Assembly (NCBI GenBank): GCA_026003215.1 | Contig: BPGV01000001.1 | Coordinates: forward strand, 2,137,729-2,201,728 | DNA: 64,000 nt | Reading direction: 5' to 3' | From: Bacteroidia bacterium | GTDB lineage: Bacteria; Bacteroidota; Bacteroidia; SpSt-205 | Shown: positions 36,505 to 44,448 of the stretch, one piece after another | Layout: each line of letters begins with the position of its first letter | Numbering within the stretch: the first letter of the stretch is position 1 | Made by a program: the position numbers and the translations under genes | Notes under the pieces: generated by a model | Seen by the model: the letters and a program-made list of their open reading frames with translations, nothing else | What the model was told of the DNA's origin: nothing | Databases searched by the model: none

Positions 36505-36987
36505 ATGTTTTCTCTCAAAAGTAGCCATGTAGGGGCACTGGCTTTCGTCGGTGCTATAAGCATGGGATGGGCCCAAGAAGCCCAGATAAAACGCGTACTC
36601 TCCCAAGCTCAGCTGGAATATAAAGTGTTGAACTCAGGCAACTTCGCCTTAGTTTTCCAGACAGAGGGTGGCCGTACGCAAATAGTCTTTATAAACAGCC
36701 AGATGGAGGACCTAAAAGGATACCCCATTATAAAGCTCTGGTCTGTGGTCTATCAAGGTAAAACCCTGGATAAACTGGTATTAGGACGCCTGCTCTTGTA
36801 TCCTGCCCAATATAAAATCGTAGGCTCCGAGATAACGGAAGAAGAGGGACAGGTATTTGGCGTCTATACCATAAAGATACCGTTTTCTGCTTTCACACCG
36901 AATATGGCTAAGGCACTATGCGAGATGTTAGCGAATATGTCAGACAAATCAGAAGCTGAGTTGCGGAAAGGGGCGAACGATTTTTAG
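36505..36987 (+). CDS. Exported YbjN-like protein, paralogue B
   Basis: A 160-residue protein with a signal peptide (HVGALAFVGAISMGWA, cleavage after WAQ). It shares with A, C and D the core LEYKVLNSGNFALVF, TQIVFINSQME, PIIKLWSVVYQGK, and the C-terminal KIPFSAFTPNMAKALCEMLA. It is the most divergent of the four in its middle (LYPAQYKIVGSEI). It lies 7 nt before the PorE-like gene, so co-transcription is likely. Confidence 0.7.
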   Translation: MFSLKSSHVGALAFVGAISMGWAQEAQIKRVLSQAQLEYKVLNSGNFALVFQTEGGRTQIVFINSQMEDLKGYPIIKLWSVVYQGKTLDKLVLGRLLLYPAQYKIVGSEITEEEGQVFGVYTIKIPFSAFTPNMAKALCEMLANMSDKSEAELRKGANDF

Positions 36988-36994
36988 GGGTAAT

Positions 36995-38947
36995 ATGAAA
37001 ATTATTGGCTGGATAGTTTTACAGGGTCTGGTCTGGGCGCAGGTAGGGAGCCCGCCGCACGAGAAGTACCTTTCAGCGGTGGCTGCGGCTCGGCGTCGGG
37101 ATACGGTGCAAGCTATACAGCTTCTCAGAGAGGTGCTGACAGCCCAGCCGTCGCACCTACGAGCGGCGGTGTATCTCGGTCGCTTGTACTTGGATAAGCG
37201 ACAATATAGCGCTTTGCGGGCAATAGGCTGGTCACTTGTACAGCAGGGGCCTTCTGCGGCTGTGGCACAAGGGTGGGGGGTATTTTTCTTGGGGTCAGCG
37301 TACACTGCTGCACAGCAGGAAGACTCGCTGGATATGCTGTGGCGACGTTTTGTACTGCCATACCGGCGCGACTCGTTGTATATTCTTAGGAGCGTTTCAA
37401 AAGCTGCTGAAAAAGGCAAGATCTCTGCAGCCGCTTTACAGGGGATAGCTTCAAGCGGTTTACTCGTCTCGGATACGGGGCTCCTGCCAGTGCCTGTGCC
37501 GTTTTTCCCCAGCAACCTGGGACCAAATGTAAATACTCCGTACTCGGAATACTTCCCCAGCCTCACTGCAGATAGTCGCCGGCTCTACTTTACTACGACG
37601 CGGCCTAAGCCAGGGCGTGCCCTTCCCTCTGGAGAACAGTCTGATGAAGACATTTACTGGTGTGAGGGGGAGGCTCGTGCGGTTACTTGGGGACCTCCTA
37701 CCGCGCTCCCCATCAACACAGATAAACATGAAGGGGCTTCATTCTTCTCTTCTGATGGCCAGACGGTTATTTTTGGCATGTGCCATCTCCCGGAGGGGTA
37801 TGGGGATTGTGATATGTATGTGTCTCGGCTACATGGTACGGTTTGGTCTAAACCGGTTAACCTGGGTCCGGTCATAAATACGAAGTACTGGGATACGCAA
37901 CCTTGCCTTTCTGCGGATGGAAAACGACTCTATTTTGCATCGGATAGACCTGGCGGCATGGGAGGGGCAGATATTTGGTACAGCGATTGGAAGGATGGGC
38001 AGTGGCAGCCTCCCGTCAATCTCGGTCCCCCTATCAATACGAGAGAGGACGAGTATAATCCCTTTATAGCGGCGGATGGCAAAACGTTGTACTTTGGGTC
38101 TACAGGACATCCCGGCTATGGCGGAAGAGATATGTTCTTCTCGGTGCTTACCTCCTTGGGTTGGTCGGAGCCTAAAAACTTAGGATATCCTTTCAATACA
38201 GAGAAAGATGAGAAGTCCTTATTCGTGGATACTCGGGGAGAATATGCGTATGTAGCCTTGGAGCGGCCAGAAGGGAAAGGGCGTGAAGATATTTATGTGT
38301 TTCGGCTGTGGCCGGAGATAAAGCCTGTGGGATTAGCGACCTATGTACGGGGCCAGGTGATAGATGCTAAGTCGCGTGCGCCCTTGGGCGCAACCATTAA
38401 GGTGGTAGATATAGAGAGCCGAGATACGGTTCGTTCGCTCACTTCTAATCAGGCAACCGGAGAGTTTATATTATCGCTGCCGTTGGGGCGGCGGTATGCT
38501 TGTTTTGCCGAAAGTCCAGGGTATCTTTTTTATAGTGGGCATTTTGATCTGAGCCACACCGATACGGTGTATAACTTGCTCATACCGCTGCAGAAGGTAG
38601 AGAAGGGCGCATCCCTTACGCTGCGGAATGTATTCTTTGATTTTGACAAGGCGACCTTACGGCCGGAGTCAGAAGTAGAGCTGCGGGAAGTGGCTCGCCT
38701 CCTGCGAGAGAACCCTCGTTGGCGCGTAGAAGTACAAGGCCATACCGATAGCATAGGTACGGCTTCGTATAACCAGACTTTGTCTCAACGGCGGGCGGAG
38801 GCGGTGCGAACCTACCTTATCGAGCAAGGGATAGCCGCTGAACGCATTACAGCTCGGGGCTACGGTTTTACTCGTCCAGTGGCTACCAACCGCACCGGAG
38901 AAGGACGAGCTCTGAATCGTCGTACAGAGATTGTATTTGTAGAATGA
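36995..38947 (+). CDS. PorE-like TPR/beta-propeller/OmpA envelope protein
   Basis: A 650-residue exported protein (signal IIGWIVLQGLVWA). A TPR-like helical part lies at about 20-150. A WD40/PD40-type propeller spans about 165-435 with repeated YFPSLTADSRRLYF, QPCLSADGKRLYFASDRP and YNPFIAADGKTLYFGS. A carboxypeptidase-regulatory-like domain follows (about 445-530, VRGQVIDAKSRAPLGATI). The C-terminus is an OmpA peptidoglycan-binding domain (about 540-650, FDFDKATL, EVQGHTDSIG, NRRTEIVF). This order equals that of PorE of type IX secretion, but without a lipobox Cys. It starts 7 nt after paralogue B and ends 3 nt before the CHAT gene. Confidence 0.85.
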   Translation: MKIIGWIVLQGLVWAQVGSPPHEKYLSAVAAARRRDTVQAIQLLREVLTAQPSHLRAAVYLGRLYLDKRQYSALRAIGWSLVQQGPSAAVAQGWGVFFLGSAYTAAQQEDSLDMLWRRFVLPYRRDSLYILRSVSKAAEKGKISAAALQGIASSGLLVSDTGLLPVPVPFFPSNLGPNVNTPYSEYFPSLTADSRRLYFTTTRPKPGRALPSGEQSDEDIYWCEGEARAVTWGPPTALPINTDKHEGASFFSSDGQTVIFGMCHLPEGYGDCDMYVSRLHGTVWSKPVNLGPVINTKYWDTQPCLSADGKRLYFASDRPGGMGGADIWYSDWKDGQWQPPVNLGPPINTREDEYNPFIAADGKTLYFGSTGHPGYGGRDMFFSVLTSLGWSEPKNLGYPFNTEKDEKSLFVDTRGEYAYVALERPEGKGREDIYVFRLWPEIKPVGLATYVRGQVIDAKSRAPLGATIKVVDIESRDTVRSLTSNQATGEFILSLPLGRRYACFAESPGYLFYSGHFDLSHTDTVYNLLIPLQKVEKGASLTLRNVFFDFDKATLRPESEVELREVARLLRENPRWRVEVQGHTDSIGTASYNQTLSQRRAEAVRTYLIEQGIAAERITARGYGFTRPVATNRTGEGRALNRRTEIVFVE

Positions 38948-38950
38948 GCT

Positions 38951-41900
38951 ATGTTACGGTGTAAGTATGTATATCAGATCGTAAGCTTGGTGGGGCTAAG
39001 CTCCTTATGGGCGCAAGGGCTTTGGGCAGAAGCAGAGAAGGCTTTTTTCCAAGGCGAGTATGCGCAGGCGCTTAGTTTGTACGACTCCTTGGGGCGCACG
39101 GCAGAAGGGCGTCGTGTGCCGGCCCTGCGACTTCTATCGCGACAGGCGGAATGTCATGTGCAGTTAGCGCACTATGAGGTGGCCCAGCGCCTCTGCGACG
39201 AAGGTCTGCAAAAAGCCCAAAGTGCTCGGGATACTATCAGCCAGGGATTATTTCTGCGCGCACAAGGACTCCTTTACACGAAACTAAACCAGTTTGAGGA
39301 GGGCTTGAAAACGCTCTCCGAGGCTGTGTCCTTACTCGGTAGAGATACGGTATTTCGCTATATGACCCTCCTCACGATAGCTACGGTTTACCATGAAACA
39401 GCTCAGTACGCCATTGCAGAGAGTCTTTATAGAGCAGTGGCAGATTTCTATAAGCTACACTTTGGAGATAAAAGCTTACAATATAGTAAGGTACTGCATA
39501 ATCTTGGAGTTTTATATCTTTATCAAGAAAAGTACGATATGGGCATGGATGTTCTTGGTGAGTCGGCAGATATATTCAAAGAAGTGGTTGGAGAATATTC
39601 ATTCTATTATGGCAGTACCATTATGAACTTAGCCATAGCTTTTGGGGGTAAAGGGCGGCTATATGAGTCGGACTCGCTGTATCGGATAAGCATAGAGGTG
39701 TTTAGACGCGTGTTGGGAGAAAGGCATCCACTGTATATTGCCGGGTTAGCGGGCTTAGCCACTGCGCGAATGAATCAAGGGCGGCTCGGAGAGGCAGAGC
39801 AGCTCTACCTACAAGCCATACAACTATGGGAAGCCGCTTCTCTGCCCCTCACGCATTCCTCTTACCTTACCCTTTGGATGAACTTAGCGGGCATCTATGA
39901 ACAAAAAGGTCAATATACACAAGCTGAAAATATATATCTCAAAGTATTAGATGGTAGAAAAAAGATATTTGGGGATTCGCACCCTCTTTTAGCGTCTATT
40001 TATCTAAATATCGCTCATAACTACGCGAATCAGGGTTACTTAGATGAAGCGAGCAAACTCTGCTATATGGCAGAGGCTATACTTAGACAAAATGAAGCTA
40101 CGGCGACGCCTGATTATGGTCTTGTACTGCTCAATTTAGCCCAACTGAATGAACAAACAGGGCGTTTATCGGTGGCTGACTCCTTCGCCAGTTACGCGCA
40201 GGCGATATTTTCTATGAGCTTAAGCCCCCAACATCGGTACGTTCGTTCCGCTTGGCTATATCGGAGCGAGCTGGCACATAAACTTGGACGAGAATCCGAG
40301 GCGGACTCGCTCTACGCCTTGGCCGAAGAGGCTTATAGGCAAGCTACTGGCGTGACTTCTCTGGCCTATGCAGCGGTGCTGCTCCATCGTACCCTAATGG
40401 AGATAGATAGAGGAAGGTATGCTCAGGCCGAGTCTCTTATGCATAAAATCCAAAGTATTTATAATACATTCCAGCTTATACCTACACATGACAACTATTT
40501 ACAATTTAGGTACTTACAAGCTAAGATGTACGCCCGACAGGGGAAGTTTTCCCTTTCAGACTCAGCTTATATGAGTCTCATAAACCAGACTTTTAATCGC
40601 ATAGCATCAGATTTTCCTGCTCTTTCAGCTCAGCAACGCATCGGTTTGTTGAATAGTTTGTTGGGATTTATTCTTCCTGTACAGCTATATTGTATTCGAC
40701 AGTCGGCACGGAATCCTGTTCTTGTTGAGATAGGGTATTTTCTGGCTCGGAGTATAAAAGGGTTAGTACTTACTTCTACGGAGCAGCTGCGGCATGCGGT
40801 GGAGCTGTCTGGGGATAGTGTGGCTTTGGGGCTTCTGGCCGAGTGGCGTACCCTGAATGACATGTATGCCTATTATTTGAGCACAGAAGCCTATGAAGCA
40901 GCTGACTCTATCCGACGTATAGCGTATAGGGTAGAAAAAAAGATTGCGGAACGGGTTCCTGCGGCGCAGTTACAGTTACCGCATCCCCTCAAGGACCAGG
41001 CTATGCCTACCTTGCGTAAGGGGCAAGCTGTCGTGGAGGTGGCTCGGGTGCCTTATGGAGACTCGGTAGTGTATGCGTTTTACCTGCTTACGCCGCAGCG
41101 GAAGGACGTGCGTCTGCAGCTTTTCACACGCTGGGTGGATCCCGATTGGGAAGCGCGCATGAATACCGCCTATGAGATATTTCGTTCGCCGGGGGCCGAA
41201 GTGACAGGCTATACCTATAAAAATCTGTGGGCTTTCATAGATAGTCTGCTACCTAAGGGCACGAAGGAGGTCTTTTTTGCCCCAGATGGCGTGTATTATC
41301 GGGTGAATGTGGCTTCCCTGTATGATGCGGATAGCCGTGCCTATGTAGCGGATAAGTATGCGGTTCGGTATGTAGCGACGAGTCGGCGGCTCTTAGACAC
41401 GCGTCCGAAGCCTGCTTCTCGAGGGCCGGTGGTGATAGGGAATCCCGCTTTTGGCAGTGAGCCGTCCTCAGGGGAGCAACGTTCGGTGCGGAGTTTTCGG
41501 GCATTTCCCTATGGGATACCTGCGCTGCCGGGGGCTGAGGCTGAAGCGCAAGCGGTCGCGACGCTTTTGGGGACGCAGCCGGTTATCGGTGCAGCTGCTA
41601 CCGAAGCTTATGTGAAGGGAATAACTTCCCCGAGGGTCCTCCATATAGCTACCCATGGATACTTTTTGGGGGAAGGCCTGCATGTGGCTACGCAGGCGGG
41701 CTTGCTCTTTGCCCAAGCGCAGCTGTGGGATAGCTTAGCCCCAGCCTTAGGTGAGGAGGATGGCCGCCTCACCCTCCAAGAAGTACTCAGCTTGAACCTT
41801 CTGGGTACGGACTTGGTGGTGCTCTCGGCCTGTGAGACGGGCTTAGGTGCCGTACATGCCGAAGGCCTATATGGCTTGCAACGGGCCTTCTTAGAGGCAG

Positions 41901-42100
41901 GCGCTCAAGCGGTTATAAGTACCCTCTGGCAAATAGACGATATGGCTACCAAGGCGCTAATGGAAAAGTTTTATGCTTACTGGCTTCAGGAAGAGCAAAA
42001 ATCTGAGCTAATCTACCAAGCTTTTGGTAAAGCTGTGGATGACCTACGTAAGAAGTATGCGTCTCCGTATTACTGGGGAGCATTTATCCTAATGGAATAG
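38951..42100 (+). CDS. Exported TPR-CHAT caspase-like protein
   Basis: A 1049-residue protein with a signal peptide (IVSLVGLSSLWA). Residues about 25-620 are TPR repeats (e.g. AEQLYLQAIQLWEAA, AENIYLKVLDGRKKIFGDSHP), a superhelix for partner binding. The C-terminal CHAT domain (about 690-1049) has the caspase-like dyad intact: His902 in LHIATHGYF and Cys961 in VVLSACETGLG, then ISTLWQIDD and the terminal YYWGAFILME. CHAT domains are cysteine proteases of clan CD; gasdermin and Craspase partners are known examples in other systems. Here the signal peptide puts it in the periplasm or outside. It is tightly linked to the PorE-like gene (3-nt gap). Confidence 0.9.
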   Translation: MLRCKYVYQIVSLVGLSSLWAQGLWAEAEKAFFQGEYAQALSLYDSLGRTAEGRRVPALRLLSRQAECHVQLAHYEVAQRLCDEGLQKAQSARDTISQGLFLRAQGLLYTKLNQFEEGLKTLSEAVSLLGRDTVFRYMTLLTIATVYHETAQYAIAESLYRAVADFYKLHFGDKSLQYSKVLHNLGVLYLYQEKYDMGMDVLGESADIFKEVVGEYSFYYGSTIMNLAIAFGGKGRLYESDSLYRISIEVFRRVLGERHPLYIAGLAGLATARMNQGRLGEAEQLYLQAIQLWEAASLPLTHSSYLTLWMNLAGIYEQKGQYTQAENIYLKVLDGRKKIFGDSHPLLASIYLNIAHNYANQGYLDEASKLCYMAEAILRQNEATATPDYGLVLLNLAQLNEQTGRLSVADSFASYAQAIFSMSLSPQHRYVRSAWLYRSELAHKLGRESEADSLYALAEEAYRQATGVTSLAYAAVLLHRTLMEIDRGRYAQAESLMHKIQSIYNTFQLIPTHDNYLQFRYLQAKMYARQGKFSLSDSAYMSLINQTFNRIASDFPALSAQQRIGLLNSLLGFILPVQLYCIRQSARNPVLVEIGYFLARSIKGLVLTSTEQLRHAVELSGDSVALGLLAEWRTLNDMYAYYLSTEAYEAADSIRRIAYRVEKKIAERVPAAQLQLPHPLKDQAMPTLRKGQAVVEVARVPYGDSVVYAFYLLTPQRKDVRLQLFTRWVDPDWEARMNTAYEIFRSPGAEVTGYTYKNLWAFIDSLLPKGTKEVFFAPDGVYYRVNVASLYDADSRAYVADKYAVRYVATSRRLLDTRPKPASRGPVVIGNPAFGSEPSSGEQRSVRSFRAFPYGIPALPGAEAEAQAVATLLGTQPVIGAAATEAYVKGITSPRVLHIATHGYFLGEGLHVATQAGLLFAQAQLWDSLAPALGEEDGRLTLQEVLSLNLLGTDLVVLSACETGLGAVHAEGLYGLQRAFLEAGAQAVISTLWQIDDMATKALMEKFYAYWLQEEQKSELIYQAFGKAVDDLRKKYASPYYWGAFILME

Positions 42101-42330
42101 CGTATGCGGGGTGATGGTCAATCGGGTCGCAGGTTGTGGGCTCTCCTACGAGCCGAGCTTGGTCAAGATATCAGGAGAACAGGCCAAGAAAGTAGGCTTA
42201 TAAGAAGTGGCGCCCTTATGCAACCTTGTAGGGAAGTTATGCGTATATATTTGGTTACTCTTGCTATCTTATTCCTTTTCCTTCATCGGGAAAGGAGGGG
42301 GTGGAAGGGTGCAATTGCTGCGTTATGCTT
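42101..42330 (+). other. Intergenic region, possible paralogue 5' remnant
   Basis: 230 nt between the CHAT gene and paralogue C. It holds the second copy of the element seen at 33940-34027. From 42239 an open stretch encodes MRIYLVTLAILFLFLH, which looks like a signal peptide without a mature domain. This could be the 5' remnant of a further duplicated copy. Confidence 0.4.
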
Positions 42331-42810
42331 ATGAGTACCTACTCATACCTTAGGACCCTCCTCATAGTAGGAGGCACATTTCTGAGCCCGCTTGTGGCAC
42401 AGAATCAGCAGATTAAAAAGCTTTTGGACAAAGCCGGATTGAAGTATGAGGTAACCGAAGGCGGTGACTTCAAGCTTACCTTTAACATCGGAGATGGGCG
42501 GTCTCAGCTTGTATTTATTGAGGGCTCTATGGAAGAGATGGGGGGCCAGTCTATTGTAGAGATTTGGTCACCAGGCTACAAGGGAGCGGAGATATCCGAA
42601 AAGACACTCGCCTATCTTTTAGTAGAAAGTGGTAAAAAGAAGGTAGGTGCATGGGAGGTTATGTCCGATAATGACAACATATATGCGGTTTTCATGGTGA
42701 AGGTTCCTCTGGCTTCTCTCTCGCCAGGCTTTTTGAGGTCAGCTTGTGAAGGGGCCGCACTTACGGCAGATAATGCAGAAAAAACATTCTTGCAAAGCGA
42801 TGAACTCTGA
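42331..42810 (+). CDS. Exported YbjN-like protein, paralogue C
   Basis: A 159-residue protein with a signal peptide (LRTLLIVGGTFLSPLVA, cleavage after VAQ). Core: LKYEVTEGGDFKLTF, RSQLVFIEGSMEEM, SIVEIWSPGYKGAEIS, KKVGAWEV, VKVPLASLSP. Closest to D; both share IVEIWSP.YKGAEIS. The DNA around the signal peptide (CTCATAGTAGGAG) is near-identical to that of paralogue A, showing recent shared ancestry of the 5' ends. ATG 42331 is used; the upstream in-frame codon at 42301 is an artefact of the leader. Confidence 0.72.
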   Translation: MSTYSYLRTLLIVGGTFLSPLVAQNQQIKKLLDKAGLKYEVTEGGDFKLTFNIGDGRSQLVFIEGSMEEMGGQSIVEIWSPGYKGAEISEKTLAYLLVESGKKKVGAWEVMSDNDNIYAVFMVKVPLASLSPGFLRSACEGAALTADNAEKTFLQSDEL

Positions 42811-42817
42811 AAATATT

Positions 42818-43306
42818 ATGCGTATGAATACGAGAGCTTTTTCGATTTTAGGTGTCGTTTTACTGATTGGTGGAGGGCTTTTTGCCCAGAGTCCTAATCC
42901 CAAAATTAAGCGTATTCTGGATCAGGCGCAGCTTAAGTACCAAGTGGATAAAGATGGGGACTTCAAGATGACCTTTGGGTTGGAGAATGAGCGTTCTCAG
43001 TTGGTCTATGTGATGTCCGGTACGGAGGAGTTTTCGGGGGAGCCCATAGTAGAGATATGGTCTCCTGCGTACAAAGGAGCGGAGATTTCCCAAGAGACGT
43101 TGGTGCAATTAGCGGTGGATGGCCAGAAGCGGAAGATTGGGGGGTGGCAGCTTACGACCGGCTCGGAGACTATTTATGCGGTGTTTAAGGCGAAGGTGCC
43201 GCTTGCTGCGCTCACGCCTGAGTTTATGCGGGCGGTATGTGGGGGAGTAGCGAGCGTAGCCGATGAGATGGAGCAAGCGGTGATGCATGGGTCGGATGAC
43301 TTTTGA
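42818..43306 (+). CDS. Exported YbjN-like protein, paralogue D
   Basis: A 162-residue protein, signal peptide FSILGVVLLIGGGLFA (cleavage after FAQ). Core: LKYQVDKDGDFKMTF, RSQLVYVMSGTEEF, PIVEIWSPAYKGAEIS, RKIGGWQL, FKAKVPLAALTPEFMRAVC. The DKDGDF loop matches the EDGDF of the cytoplasmic YbjN protein at 25.2 kb, the best internal support for the fold assignment. It starts 8 nt after C; ATG 42824 is an alternative. It ends the cluster, followed by a GC-rich hairpin. Confidence 0.72.
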   Translation: MRMNTRAFSILGVVLLIGGGLFAQSPNPKIKRILDQAQLKYQVDKDGDFKMTFGLENERSQLVYVMSGTEEFSGEPIVEIWSPAYKGAEISQETLVQLAVDGQKRKIGGWQLTTGSETIYAVFKAKVPLAALTPEFMRAVCGGVASVADEMEQAVMHGSDDF

Positions 43307-43312
43307 GGGGGA

Positions 43313-43343
43313 GGGGCGGCCACCCCGTAGGGGTGGCCGCCCC
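43313..43343. repeat. GC-rich perfect hairpin, 14-bp stem, GTA loop
   Basis: Arms 43313-43326 and 43330-43343 are perfectly complementary (GGGGCGGCCACCCC) with a 3-nt loop, beginning 7 nt after the paralogue D stop. No T run follows. Same style as the hairpins at 10111, 10150 and 52389. Confidence 0.75.
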
Positions 43344-43398
43344 ATGTGTTGCCCTGACCCCCGCTAAGGGATAGACCCAGGGCAAAAGCTCCCTGCCC

Positions 43399-43427
43399 TT
43401 GACAATCTCAAAATCTTTGTACCTTTG
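43399..43427 (+). promoter_or_regulatory. Promoter of tRNA-Gln and prs
   Basis: TTG at 43399-43401, 18 nt spacer, TACCTTTG at 43420-43427: both Bacteroidota promoter elements with good spacing. The tRNA begins 8 nt after the box. This is the cleanest complete promoter in the window. Confidence 0.8.
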
Positions 43428-43434
43428 CGGTGCT

Positions 43435-43505
43435 TGCCCGGTCGTCTAACGGTAGGACAGCAGATTTTGGGTCTGCGTGTGGGGGTTCGAATCCTCCCCG
43501 GGCAA
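43435..43505 (+). tRNA. tRNA-Gln (anticodon UUG)
   Basis: 71-nt cloverleaf. The acceptor arms TGCCCGG and CCGGGCA pair over 7 bp with discriminator A. The anticodon stem GCAGA/TCTGC encloses TTTTGGG with TTG in the anticodon positions. The T arm has GGTTCGAAT. The CCA tail is not encoded. The prs GTG follows 4 nt after the 3' end. Confidence 0.93.
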
Positions 43506-43509
43506 CAGG

Positions 43510-44448
43510 GTGCCTGCCGATACCCCCGTCAAGCTATTTGCTGGATCAGCTTCGCTCTCCTTTGCAGAAAAAGTCGCCCAGCAGTACGGCCAGTCCTTAG
43601 GTAAGCTCACCTTGCATCGCTTCTCAGATGGGGAGATGATGCCCAAGTACGAGGAGTCCATCCGTGGCGCGCATGTGTGCCTCATCCAATCTACCGCTGC
43701 CCCCGCCGATAACCTCATGGAACTCCTTCTCCTGATAGATGCGGCGCGCAGGGCCTCGGCAGAGACTATCACGGCGGTTATTCCTTACTACGGCTATGCC
43801 CGTCAAGACCGCAAAGAAGAAGGCCGCGTCTCCATCGGCGCTAAGCTCGTAGCTAACCTGCTGCAAGCCGCTGGAGCCTCACGTATCGTTACGATGGACC
43901 TCCATGCTGGGCAGATACAGGGTTTTTTTGATATCCCGCTGGATAACTTAGAAGCCTCCGTAGTGCATATTCCTTATGTGCAAAAACTGGGACTGGAACC
44001 GCTGGTGATTGTGTCGCCGGATGCCGGTGGAACAGCCCGAGCCCGTAAATACGCTCGTCACCTCCATGCCGACCTCGCACTGGTGGATAAATACCGCGCC
44101 CAAGCCAACCAAGTGCATTCGATGCGCCTCATCGGTGAGGTGCGGGGGAAGCATGCCCTTATCGTGGATGACTTGGTAGATACCGCCGGCACGCTCGTCA
44201 AAGCCGCTACCCTGCTCATGGAAGAAGGCGCCCTGTCCGTGCGTGCGTGCGTAACCCACCCTGTCCTTTCTGGCCCTGCTTACGAACGCATCGCTACCTC
44301 CCCCCTCGCCGAACTCATCGTTACCGATACCCTCCCCCTGCGCCAAGGCCTGGACAAGATTACAGTGCTTTCGGTGGCGTCCATCTTTGCTCAAGCTCTC
44401 CACAATATACACCACCACGAGTCCGTGAGTGCTTTGTTTTATGCATGA
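43510..44448 (+). CDS. prs: Ribose-phosphate pyrophosphokinase
   Basis: Makes PRPP from ribose 5-phosphate and ATP for nucleotide, His and NAD synthesis. The 312-residue protein starts VKLFAGSASLSFAEKVA, has HRFSDGEMMPKYEES, YYGYARQDRK, the metal/ATP loop MDLHAGQIQGFF, and the PRPP-binding VDDLVDTAGT. GTG 43510 is chosen by alignment of the KLFAG start; longer readings enter the tRNA. It shares the tRNA-Gln promoter, so the mRNA 5' end is probably made by tRNA 3' processing. Confidence 0.95.
   Translation: MPADTPVKLFAGSASLSFAEKVAQQYGQSLGKLTLHRFSDGEMMPKYEESIRGAHVCLIQSTAAPADNLMELLLLIDAARRASAETITAVIPYYGYARQDRKEEGRVSIGAKLVANLLQAAGASRIVTMDLHAGQIQGFFDIPLDNLEASVVHIPYVQKLGLEPLVIVSPDAGGTARARKYARHLHADLALVDKYRAQANQVHSMRLIGEVRGKHALIVDDLVDTAGTLVKAATLLMEEGALSVRACVTHPVLSGPAYERIATSPLAELIVTDTLPLRQGLDKITVLSVASIFAQALHNIHHHESVSALFYA

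Noticed and set aside
42104-42334. 76-residue gene after the CHAT gene
   Set aside because: Only the stretch from 42239 looks like a signal peptide; the rest has no protein character. Recorded as a possible remnant, not a gene.
43477-43509. Upstream start of prs
   Set aside because: These codons lie inside the tRNA-Gln gene; GTG 43510 gives the normal N-terminus.
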